DNA from: an uncultured Clostridia bacterium
Lineage (GTDB): Bacteria > Bacillota > Clostridia > TANB77 > CAG-508
DNA length: 12,329 nt
NCBI GenBank assembly: GCA_904419095.1
Contig: CAJFQT010000036.1
Span: 1-12,329 of the forward strand
Reading direction: 5' to 3'
The position numbers and the translations under genes are program-made. Shown piece by piece: positions 1-7,038 of this stretch. The notes beneath the pieces were generated by a model. The model was not told the origin of the DNA. It worked only from the letters and a program-made list of their open reading frames with translations, and did no database searches. The first letter of the stretch is position 1, and each line of letters opens with the position of its first letter.

Positions 1-1095
1 ATTTTTTTTAGATATTTTTTCTTGAAAAAGGATATGAATAAAAATGAAAACAAAAGTTATTCTGTAAGATATAAAATAATATATGTTTTAAGTGTCATAG
101 CAATTGCCTTTTATTTGAAAGATTTATTTTTAATAATAGGTGATATTATAGATGGAAAGTCTTTGGCATATATAAGATTATTAGCACAGGATACAAATAG
201 TATTTTATATACAAGTAGGTCCAATATAGAAAATTATATTAGAATGGTTCTTGTCTTACCATTTGTTATGGCATTACAACCAATTGTCGCTATTGATTTT
301 ATTTTAGGTAGAAGAAACAAGAAAATATTTATACTGAATATAGTAATTCTGATTTTAAGAAGTTTAACTGACGGATCTAGAGTAATGTTTATTTATTTTG
401 CAATTCATTTGGTTTTAGCTTTTCTATATTCAAAAAATTATAATTATAAAGATTTAGTAAAGAAAAATAAAAATAAAATTTTAATATTTCTACTATTAAT
501 AGTGGGTGTATTTCTTGTATACAAAACTACAATGTCTAGGTCTGGAGATAGTGCTTTTAAGAGTACATATTATTATTATAGTATGGAGCCATATATGTTT
601 GAAGTATGGAAAGATAAAGTCGATGAGCAAAAATCATTAGGATTTGGATTGGCATCTAGTAATGGATACGTTTTTCCAACCATTTTTACAATAAAAAATG
701 CATTAGGATTAGAAAATTATCCTGAAAAATGGTATGAGAATATATACTTATTAATTAATGATACAGATAAAGATTGGCAAATAATAGCTGGTAGAAAAAC
801 TGAGGCTAACGCTTATGTTTCATTATTTTGGTTTTTTTATTTGGATGGAAAAGTCTTAGGAATTATTTTGGGGGATATATTATATGCTTTAATTTTAGCA
901 TATGCTTATTCAAAATTAGAATTAAATAAAAGTGGTAGAAATCTATGTATATATTTTCTACTATTGCAAGGAATAATATTTTCATATGTCAGATTTCAAT
1001 TTGCTAATGAAACATATGCATTATCATTTTTATTTGTATTATTAATGTATAAAAAAGATAAATATAAAGGATGCAAAAATGAAAAAAGAAAGTAG
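1..1095 (+). CDS. wzy: Wzy-like oligosaccharide repeat-unit polymerase (5' partial)
   Basis: Very hydrophobic polytopic membrane protein, probably the polymerase that joins lipid-linked repeat units on the outer face of the membrane in a Wzx/Wzy capsule pathway. The reading frame is open back to base 1. TTG at 22 and ATG at 34 are available starts, but neither has a properly spaced ribosome binding site and the product (about 357 residues) would be short for Wzy, so I think the true start lies upstream of the window. Around eight or nine hydrophobic helices are visible, separated by short basic loops. A long hydrophilic loop (about bases 530-830, with SRSGDS near its start and EKWYEN within it) is the kind of large extracytoplasmic loop seen in Wzy proteins. 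The 3' end overlaps the flippase gene by 17 bases. Wzy proteins share little sequence, so the call rests on topology and on the neighbouring Wzx. Another membrane protein of the locus is possible. Confidence 0.72.
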   Translation: MFFRYFFLKKDMNKNENKSYSVRYKIIYVLSVIAIAFYLKDLFLIIGDIIDGKSLAYIRLLAQDTNSILYTSRSNIENYIRMVLVLPFVMALQPIVAIDFILGRRNKKIFILNIVILILRSLTDGSRVMFIYFAIHLVLAFLYSKNYNYKDLVKKNKNKILIFLLLIVGVFLVYKTTMSRSGDSAFKSTYYYYSMEPYMFEVWKDKVDEQKSLGFGLASSNGYVFPTIFTIKNALGLENYPEKWYENIYLLINDTDKDWQIIAGRKTEANAYVSLFWFFYLDGKVLGIILGDILYALILAYAYSKLELNKSGRNLCIYFLLLQGIIFSYVRFQFANETYALSFLFVLLMYKKDKYKGCKNEKRK

Positions 1096-2536
1096 TTTGA
1101 AACAAAATTTTATATATAATATTGTATATCAGATATTAATATTAATTTTACCACTAATAACAGTACCATACGTATCACGAGTATTAGGTGTTGAAAACAT
1201 AGGTATTTATTCATATACATATTCAATAATAAGTTACTTTATGTTGATAGGATTATTAGGAATTAATAACTATGGAAGTAGGACTATTGCTAAGTGTAGA
1301 GATGATAAAGAGAAATTATCTAAAAATTTTTTAGGAATATATTGTATACAGTTTGTAATGTCATTCTTAATGATTATTATATATACTTTTTTTATTGCTT
1401 ATGTTAGGGAATATAAAACAATATTTACAATTCAGATAATATACTTAATATCGACATTATTTGATATTAATTGGTTGTTTTTTGGATTAGAAAAATTTAA
1501 GATAACTGTAACAAGAAATATATTTATAAAACTAATATCATTAGTGATGGTATTTCTTTTGGTTAAAACAGAAGAGGACTTGTGGAAATATACATTAATA
1601 ATGGCTCTAAGCACATTGTTAGGGCAATTAGTATTATTTAAATTTTTAAAAAATGAAATTGTTTTCACGAAAATAAAATTTATAGATATCAAGAAACATT
1701 TTAAACAATGTTTTGTATTGTTTATACCTGTTATAGCGGTGAGTTTATATAAGATAATGGATAAAACAATGATAGGGTTGATGGCTGGTGTAGAAGAAGT
1801 TGGGTATTATGAGCAAGCTGAAAAAATAGTTAATATTCCAATGGGAATAATTACAGCATTAGGTACAGTAATGTTACCAAGGATTTCTAATTTAATTTCT
1901 AATGGAAAAGACAAAAAAATTAGCGAGTATTTAGAAAAATCTATTAATTTTATGATGTTCTTAGCATTTCCAATATGCTTAGGAATAATTGCAGTTTCAG
2001 GTGATTTTATTCCTCTTTTCTTGGGAAATGAATTTGAAAAATCAAGTATTATTTTAAATTATTTGAGTATTACATTGATTTTTATTTCCTTTGCAAATAT
2101 AATTAGGACACAATATTTAATACCGAAGGAAAGGGATAAAGAGTATATAATTTCAGTGATTTTAGGGGCGATAATTAATTTTATAATGAATATGATATTT
2201 ATACCAAAATTTGCGAGTATAGGAGCTTGTTTCGGAACGATAGCAGCTGAATTTGTTGTAATGTTATATCAAATAATGGCAATAAATAAAGAAATAAAAA
2301 TATTTAAATATATAAGTAATGTTAAAAGTTTCTTTATAAAAGCTATTATTATGTTTTTGATAGTATATATAATTAAATTAATAGATTTTAATTCAATTGT
2401 TAAGGTTTCTATTCAAGTAATTGTTGGGGGGGTTATTTATAGTATTTTAAATTATAAATATATAAATTCATTAGTAAATCTAAAAGAGATAAAACAAAAA
2501 TTATGGAGTATTATATGGAAAGAAAGAAAAATATAG
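1079..2536 (+). CDS. wzx: Wzx-like flippase (polysaccharide transporter, MOP superfamily)
   Basis: Predicted to flip undecaprenyl-linked repeat units across the cytoplasmic membrane for the adjacent polymerase. The 485-residue length and about 12 to 14 hydrophobic helices fit the RfbX/Wzx family. The N-terminus is very characteristic: a short basic leader, a first helix (about residues 12-32) leading into PYVSRVLGVENIGIYSY (residues 30-46), then GLLGINNYGSRTIAK (58-72). Basic residues alternate with helices through the rest of the protein. ATG 1079 is supported by AAAGGA at 1066-1071, seven bases upstream. The gene starts inside the 3' end of the polymerase gene, and its own 3' end overlaps the acyltransferase gene by 22 bases, so translation is probably coupled along the operon. 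The substrate sugar cannot be read from the sequence. Confidence 0.9.
   Translation: MKKESSLKQNFIYNIVYQILILILPLITVPYVSRVLGVENIGIYSYTYSIISYFMLIGLLGINNYGSRTIAKCRDDKEKLSKNFLGIYCIQFVMSFLMIIIYTFFIAYVREYKTIFTIQIIYLISTLFDINWLFFGLEKFKITVTRNIFIKLISLVMVFLLVKTEEDLWKYTLIMALSTLLGQLVLFKFLKNEIVFTKIKFIDIKKHFKQCFVLFIPVIAVSLYKIMDKTMIGLMAGVEEVGYYEQAEKIVNIPMGIITALGTVMLPRISNLISNGKDKKISEYLEKSINFMMFLAFPICLGIIAVSGDFIPLFLGNEFEKSSIILNYLSITLIFISFANIIRTQYLIPKERDKEYIISVILGAIINFIMNMIFIPKFASIGACFGTIAAEFVVMLYQIMAINKEIKIFKYISNVKSFFIKAIIMFLIVYIIKLIDFNSIVKVSIQVIVGGVIYSILNYKYINSLVNLKEIKQKLWSIIWKERKI
2505..2508 (+). promoter_or_regulatory. Ribosome binding site deciding the acyltransferase start
   Basis: GGAG lies six bases upstream of ATG 2515. 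The ATG at 2503 just before it has no comparable Shine-Dalgarno sequence at the right distance, so 2515 is preferred. Confidence 0.6.
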
Positions 2537-3495
2537 ATATTTTAAGAGTTATAGGATTGTTGTGCATAATATTGGCGCATGTGGTACCAGATGATGGAAT
2601 AATATTTCAAATAAGAAATTTTGATGTTGTGCTTATGATTATTATATCTTCTTATTTATTTATAATTAAATATAATGGAAAGAGTAAAGTTGACTTACAA
2701 TACCTGATTAAAAGAGTAAAGAGGTTATTGTTGCCCACGTGGATTTTTTTATTAATTTTTTTTGGGATTTTAGCAGGATTTATACATTATGAAATTAAGA
2801 CAATTATTTCTACATTTGTTTTACATGAAGGCATTGGCTATGTATGGATAATAAGAATATATTTAATTGTTGCAATTTTATTGCCATTAATTGTACCTTT
2901 GTTAAAAAACAATAAAAGAAGTACTTTTTATATTTTAGTCTTGTATTTTATATATGAAATCTTGGCTTCTATGAATTTTTTTAATATTAATATATTATTT
3001 GAAGACGTAGTAGCATATGTTTTTCCAATAATGCTTATTGTGGTAGTAACGTATTGGATAATGAATAATAATAATAGAAACGTAGTAGTGTTTTCTATGT
3101 TAAACTTGGTTATTTGTATGCTTTGCTTTTTGATAATTTATAAAGTAACAGGGCAAGTTGAAAATACAAATTATATGAAATATCCTTTTAGAATATATTA
3201 TCTTAGTTATGGATTTTTTGCATCAGGTATATTAATAGTATTTTTTAGAAATAATAGAATAACTAATTTTATGCATAATAAACTAATTGAATTTATAAGT
3301 AAGTCTTCTTTATGGATTTACTTATGGCACATATTCTTTTTAGTAATAACTAATTACTTTAATTTTAATTGGATGATTAGATATATTATAATTTTAATAT
3401 TTTCTATTTTAGTTACATATATGCAAAACAAAATTATAGATATTTTAGAAAAATCAAAGATAAATAAAAATTTGTTAAATATATTTAGAGGATAA
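2515..3495 (+). CDS. Acyltransferase-3 family membrane acyltransferase
   Basis: Membrane-bound O-acyltransferase (acyltransferase-3/OafA-like), most likely adding acetyl or a similar acyl group to the polysaccharide repeat unit. About nine or ten hydrophobic helices span the 326-residue protein. The first helix carries Arg11 followed by ten residues and His22, the R-X10-H signature that is catalytically important in this family. Near the C-terminus the segment SKSSLWIYLWHIFFLV also fits the family's final conserved helix with its Trp-His. There is no C-terminal SGNH domain, so this is the short, membrane-only form. The start chosen is ATG 2515, because GGAG at 2505-2508 is well spaced; starting at 2503 would add four residues. 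The gene overlaps the flippase gene by 22 bases. The acyl group and acceptor sugar are unknown. Confidence 0.85.
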   Translation: MERKKNIDILRVIGLLCIILAHVVPDDGIIFQIRNFDVVLMIIISSYLFIIKYNGKSKVDLQYLIKRVKRLLLPTWIFLLIFFGILAGFIHYEIKTIISTFVLHEGIGYVWIIRIYLIVAILLPLIVPLLKNNKRSTFYILVLYFIYEILASMNFFNINILFEDVVAYVFPIMLIVVVTYWIMNNNNRNVVVFSMLNLVICMLCFLIIYKVTGQVENTNYMKYPFRIYYLSYGFFASGILIVFFRNNRITNFMHNKLIEFISKSSLWIYLWHIFFLVITNYFNFNWMIRYIIILIFSILVTYMQNKIIDILEKSKINKNLLNIFRG

Positions 3496-3510
3496 ATTTA
3501 GGAGGTAAAA

Positions 3511-4824
3511 ATGAAAATAATAGTTGCAGGAACAGGATATGTAGGATTAGTAACAGCGGTATGTTTATCAGAAGTAGGGCATACCGTAACGTGTGTAGAT
3601 GTTAATAAGGAAAAGATAGATATGTTAAGTAGTGGGATAAGTCCAATATTTGAACCGGGATTAGAAGAATTAATGAAAAAAAATAAATATTTACTAACAT
3701 TTACTTTAGATAGTAAAAATGCTTATAAAAATGCTGATGTAATCTTTATAGGTGTTGGAACACCAGAAAAAAAAGATGGAAGTGCAAATTTAAAATATGT
3801 ATATGAAGTAGCAAATGAAATTGCAGAAAACATTGAAAATAATGTGATAGTTGTAATAAAATCAACGGTGCCAATTGGAACAAATAAAAAAATAGAAAGA
3901 TATATAAAATCAAAATTAAAAAATAACGTAAGAGTAGAAGTAGTATCAAATCCAGAATTTTTATCACAAGGAACAGCAGTAAGAGATACTTTACATGCTC
4001 AAAGAATAGTTTTGGGAGTTAATTCAAAGCAGGCTGAAAACATTATGAGAGAAGTGTATGATGGATTTGAAATTCCATATGTAATTACTAATAGAGAAAG
4101 TGCAGAAATGATAAAATATGCTTCAAATGATTTTTTAGCATTAAAGATATCATATATTAATGAAATAGCAAATTTATGTGAAATAGTAGGTGCAGATGTA
4201 ACAGATGTTGCAAAAGGAATGGGAATGGATTCAAGGATAGGAAATAAATTCTTAAATGCTGGTATAGGATATGGAGGATCATGTTTTCCAAAAGATACAA
4301 AAGCTTTGCATTGGTTAGGGAATTTTTATGATTACGAATTAAAGACAATAAAAGCGGCAATAGAAATAAATGCAAACCAAAAATTAAAATTGATAAAGAA
4401 AGCAAGAAAATATTATGAAACATTTGAAAATTTAACAGTAGCTGTTTTGGGATTGACTTTTAAACCTAATACTGACGATTTAAGGGAAGCTCCTTCTTTA
4501 TATAATATTCCTATTTTGTTAGATGACGGTGCAAATATAAAAGCATATGATCCAGTTGGGGAGAAAAATTTTAGGAAATTTTATCCTAATGAGATACAAT
4601 ATTGTAAAAGTTTAGAAGAAACATTGAAGGATGCTGATATTTGTTTTATATTTACTGAATGGGAATATGTAAAAAATATGGATATATCTTTGTTCTCAAA
4701 ACTAATGAATAGACCTATTGTAATCGATGGAAGAAATTGTTTTGAATTGAATAAGGTAAAAAAGGAAAATATTGTTTACGAGTCAATAGGAAGAAGTATA
4801 ATTAACAATATCAATAATAATTAG
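3511..4824 (+). CDS. ugd: UDP-glucose 6-dehydrogenase
   Basis: Oxidises UDP-glucose to UDP-glucuronate with two NAD+, supplying an acidic sugar precursor for the capsule. The 437 residues match the family length. An N-terminal Rossmann domain carries GTGYVG at 7-12, with Asp30 after the second strand. STVPIGT (118-124) and NPEFLSQGTAVRD (147-159) are standard Ugd segments. The active site shows Lys202 and Asn206 and the catalytic cysteine Cys258 in GIGYGGSCFPKDTKAL (251-266), with Asp262. GLTFKPNTDDLREAPS near the C-terminus belongs to the UDP-binding domain. The FLSQGTAVRD and GGSCFPKD forms favour UDP-glucose over the UDP-ManNAc dehydrogenases of the same superfamily, though neighbouring nucleotide-sugar specificities cannot be fully excluded. 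A perfect AGGAGG at 3500-3505 precedes the ATG, 15 bases after the acyltransferase stop. It is the last recognisable gene of this operon in the window. Confidence 0.95.
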   Translation: MKIIVAGTGYVGLVTAVCLSEVGHTVTCVDVNKEKIDMLSSGISPIFEPGLEELMKKNKYLLTFTLDSKNAYKNADVIFIGVGTPEKKDGSANLKYVYEVANEIAENIENNVIVVIKSTVPIGTNKKIERYIKSKLKNNVRVEVVSNPEFLSQGTAVRDTLHAQRIVLGVNSKQAENIMREVYDGFEIPYVITNRESAEMIKYASNDFLALKISYINEIANLCEIVGADVTDVAKGMGMDSRIGNKFLNAGIGYGGSCFPKDTKALHWLGNFYDYELKTIKAAIEINANQKLKLIKKARKYYETFENLTVAVLGLTFKPNTDDLREAPSLYNIPILLDDGANIKAYDPVGEKNFRKFYPNEIQYCKSLEETLKDADICFIFTEWEYVKNMDISLFSKLMNRPIVIDGRNCFELNKVKKENIVYESIGRSIINNINNN

Positions 4825-4980
4825 TGAAAAAATGAATAAGTAATAGAAATAATATACATTATCAAATATTTAACTAAAATAAAACGAAGAAATGAAAAAA
4901 GCTGGTATTGAGTATTATTCAATCGGTAGATGAAAAATACAAAAAATAGATACATTTTGTATCAAAAATTAACAAAATCA

Positions 4981-5009
4981 TTGAAAAATAATAATATTTA
5001 TGATAATAT
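4981..5009 (+). promoter_or_regulatory. Candidate promoter for the defence island
   Basis: TTGAAA (4981-4986), a 17-base spacer, then TAATAT (5004-5009) preceded by TGA (5001-5003), which gives an extended -10 element. Transcription would start near 5015, giving a leader of about 23 bases before ATG 5039. The rest of 4825-4980 is AT-rich with no gene I can support. The surrounding AT bias makes chance matches likely, so this is moderate evidence only. Confidence 0.45.
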
Positions 5010-5025
5010 TGTATATAATATTATT

Positions 5026-5033
5026 AGAAGGTG
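5026..5033 (+). promoter_or_regulatory. Ribosome binding site deciding the ATPase start
   Basis: AGAAGGTG lies five bases upstream of ATG 5039. The frame is open further upstream to an ATA-start-like stretch near 5000, but that has no ribosome binding site and would add 13 residues not expected before the conserved first beta strand. Confidence 0.65.
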
Positions 5034-5038
5034 ATAAA

Positions 5039-6403
5039 ATGTTCACATATTTAAAGTTAAAAAATTTTAAATCTTTTGGAGATATTGAATTTAATTTTAA
5101 ACGTACAAGTTCTGAAACAAAAAAACTTGTAGTTATATATGGAGAAAACGGAATTGGAAAAACTAATTTCGTAACTGCATATGTATTTTTGATGGATTCT
5201 TTATTTTCAATGTATTTTAGAGAAAAAGCAGAAAAAATAATGGATAATTTAAGTAAAGATGATAAGGAAAGTATAAAAGAATTAAATTTTTTATTTGACC
5301 AAATAGATTTAACTAAAAAAATAGAAGATATAAGAATGATAGGAAATGACGAAGACACAGAGATTGAATATGGATTTGAAATAAATGGTATCGAGGGTAA
5401 TTATAAGATTGTATTAGGAGATAATGATAAGATAAAATCTGAAAAATTATATTATCAAGTGGAAAAAAATAGAGGAATTCTTTATGAAATAAATCAAAAA
5501 GATAAAGATATAGAAAAGAAGTTAAATGAAAAGATATTTTTTGGAAAAGAATACAAAGATGAATTAATGTCAGATATAGATAAATATTGGAGTAAAAATA
5601 CCTTTTTATCAATAATATTAAAAGAACTAGAAGAAAAAAATGAAGAATTTATACAAAATAATATCAAAACAAATTTATTTGATGTTATGGACTTATTTAT
5701 GAGCTTATCTGTAGTGTATAGAAATTCTCCAATAAAAGTAACAAGAAAACAAATTAGTCCTAAAAATACTATTTTGCAAAAAATAGATGAGGGTACTATT
5801 AATAAAAATAAGGTTAATATTCTAGATAAATATAGATATGTATTGAAAGATTTTTTTACACAAGCATATTCAGATGTAAAAGATGTATATTATGAAACAA
5901 AAACAAATAATAAAAATGATATATATTATAAATTGTTTTTTAAGAAAAAAATTAATGGTAATTTGATTGATATTGACTATAAAAAAGAATCATCAGGAAC
6001 TAGGAAAATACTGAATCAATTTAATTATATAATTGGTTCTTTATGGGGAAGTACAGTTATTATTGATGAAATAGACAATGGTATACATGATTTGTTGATG
6101 AAAGCAATAGTAGAATCAATAAAAGATGAGATAACAGGTCAATTAATTATAACAACTCATAATACTTTATTAATGGAAACATTAGATAAACAAGATATTT
6201 ATATAATTGTATCAGATTATAAAGGACAAAAACAGGTTAATTGCATTGATGATTATGATATAAAAATACAGAAAAATAATAATATTAGGGAATTATATTT
6301 AAAAGGAGTATTTGGGGGAATACCTTCAGTAAATATGATTGATTTTACAGAAATTAAAGAAAAGATTAATTCTAAGAATCAAGACAAAAAAGGAGGTATT
6401 TAA
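5039..6403 (+). CDS. AbiLi/RloA-like AAA/ABC ATPase (defence)
   Basis: Predicted cytoplasmic ATPase of a two-gene defence module. The 454-residue protein opens with the SMC/RecF-like start LKNFKSFGDIEFNF, then Walker A GENGIGKT at 35-42. A long charged, mostly helical insertion covers about 60-290 and separates the two halves of the ATPase head. The second half has an ABC signature-like ESSGTRK (317-323), Walker B TVIIDEID (339-346, Asp343 and catalytic Glu344) and a switch histidine in TTHNT (372-376, His374). Near the end, YLKGVFGGIPS (420-430) matches the conserved tail of AbiLi/RloA-type ATPases. No nuclease domain is fused; that role probably belongs to the next gene, whose ATG directly follows this TAA. 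The start is set by AGAAGGTG at 5026-5033. AriA of PARIS systems is a related alternative. The ATPase assignment is secure; the subfamily is inferred. Confidence 0.82.
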   Translation: MFTYLKLKNFKSFGDIEFNFKRTSSETKKLVVIYGENGIGKTNFVTAYVFLMDSLFSMYFREKAEKIMDNLSKDDKESIKELNFLFDQIDLTKKIEDIRMIGNDEDTEIEYGFEINGIEGNYKIVLGDNDKIKSEKLYYQVEKNRGILYEINQKDKDIEKKLNEKIFFGKEYKDELMSDIDKYWSKNTFLSIILKELEEKNEEFIQNNIKTNLFDVMDLFMSLSVVYRNSPIKVTRKQISPKNTILQKIDEGTINKNKVNILDKYRYVLKDFFTQAYSDVKDVYYETKTNNKNDIYYKLFFKKKINGNLIDIDYKKESSGTRKILNQFNYIIGSLWGSTVIIDEIDNGIHDLLMKAIVESIKDEITGQLIITTHNTLLMETLDKQDIYIIVSDYKGQKQVNCIDDYDIKIQKNNNIRELYLKGVFGGIPSVNMIDFTEIKEKINSKNQDKKGGI

Positions 6404-7009
6404 ATGCCTAAAAAAAGTAGTGAGGCTAATTATTGCAAAGCAGTGGTAATTGTGCATGGGAAATCTGAGTACTTATTAGTACAACATATAAAGAGTGTAT
6501 TACATCTTTCAATAGAAATATATGGAAAGAAAAAAGGAAAGAATAGTATTCAGATTAATAGACTGATGAAAGAATTAAATAATTCTATCTTTAAATCACA
6601 AAGAGCCTTGTTAAATAATTATGAAATAGAGGTAAAGGATAAAAAGTTAAAAAATTTTAAATTATTTGCAATAATGGATACAGATGATTGTGTTGAACAA
6701 AATCGAGATAGATATATTAATAAAGAGATGTTTAATGGTCATCCTTTGAAAGAATATATAGTGCCTATCTATAATATAAATACTCTTGAAGATGTAATTA
6801 AAAAAAGTGGTATTTATTATAAAAAAATTAAAGATTCTGAGAAAGGATCGACATACATAAAATTATTTCCTCAAGAATCTAAAAAGATAATTGAGAAAGA
6901 TGATGTTGAGCAATTGCAAGAAATGTATAGAAAATTAAAAAAGATAAGAGAAACTAATCTTGAAGAACTAATTAAATATTGTATAGATAATGCTAAATTA
7001 ATAGAATAA
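6404..7009 (+). CDS. Small TOPRIM-like RloB/AbiLii-type partner protein
   Basis: Probable effector or sensor partner of the upstream ATPase. The 201-residue protein begins with a basic leader and a beta strand ending in VIVHGKSE (15-22), followed by a helix, and later has FAIMDTDDC (88-96). This is the layout of a TOPRIM fold: strand, glycine turn, acidic residue, then an Asp-x-Asp strand end (Asp92, Asp94, with Asp95). The usual first catalytic glutamate of the VEG motif is His18 here, so metal-dependent nuclease activity is uncertain. Length and gene order fit RloB or AbiLii, which are encoded next to RloA/AbiLi ATPases; AriB of PARIS is a larger relative. The gene has a strong AAGGAGG about nine bases before ATG 6404, and its ATG abuts the ATPase stop, so the two are clearly co-expressed and probably made in a fixed ratio. 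The OLD-like gene begins 29 bases downstream. The fold is inferred from motifs only. Confidence 0.65.
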   Translation: MPKKSSEANYCKAVVIVHGKSEYLLVQHIKSVLHLSIEIYGKKKGKNSIQINRLMKELNNSIFKSQRALLNNYEIEVKDKKLKNFKLFAIMDTDDCVEQNRDRYINKEMFNGHPLKEYIVPIYNINTLEDVIKKSGIYYKKIKDSEKGSTYIKLFPQESKKIIEKDDVEQLQEMYRKLKKIRETNLEELIKYCIDNAKLIE

Positions 7010-7038
7010 AAGTAGGTAAAGTTGAAGAAGTAAAAAAT

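Noticed and set aside
3511..4824. UDP-ManNAc dehydrogenase (WecC-like)
   Set aside because: FLSQGTAVRD and GYGGSCFPKD are the forms typical of UDP-glucose dehydrogenases, and no UDP-GlcNAc 2-epimerase gene is nearby.
4907..4923. ATTGA/TCAAT inverted repeat as an operator or attachment site
   Set aside because: Only five pairs in AT-rich sequence, with no matching copy found at the other border of the island.
4949..4963. Hairpin GATACA-TTT-TGTATC as a terminator after ugd
   Set aside because: The loop is only three bases and it is followed by A residues, not a T run, so it does not look like an intrinsic terminator on the + strand.
4892..5034. Two tiny frames in the spacer: a 13-codon one (about 4892-4933, MKKAGIEYYSIGR) overlapping a 34-codon one (4930-5034)
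   Set aside because: Neither has a ribosome binding site, and neither product resembles anything I recognise. They could be a decayed gene end, but I cannot support that.
4978..5358. Open frames of 60-130 codons on the minus strand at several places (for example under the ATPase, ugd, wzx and cpsD genes)
   Set aside because: They lie fully or mostly opposite genes with strong motifs, lack ribosome binding sites, and give low-complexity Leu/Phe/Ile-rich products expected from antisense reading of AT-rich genes.
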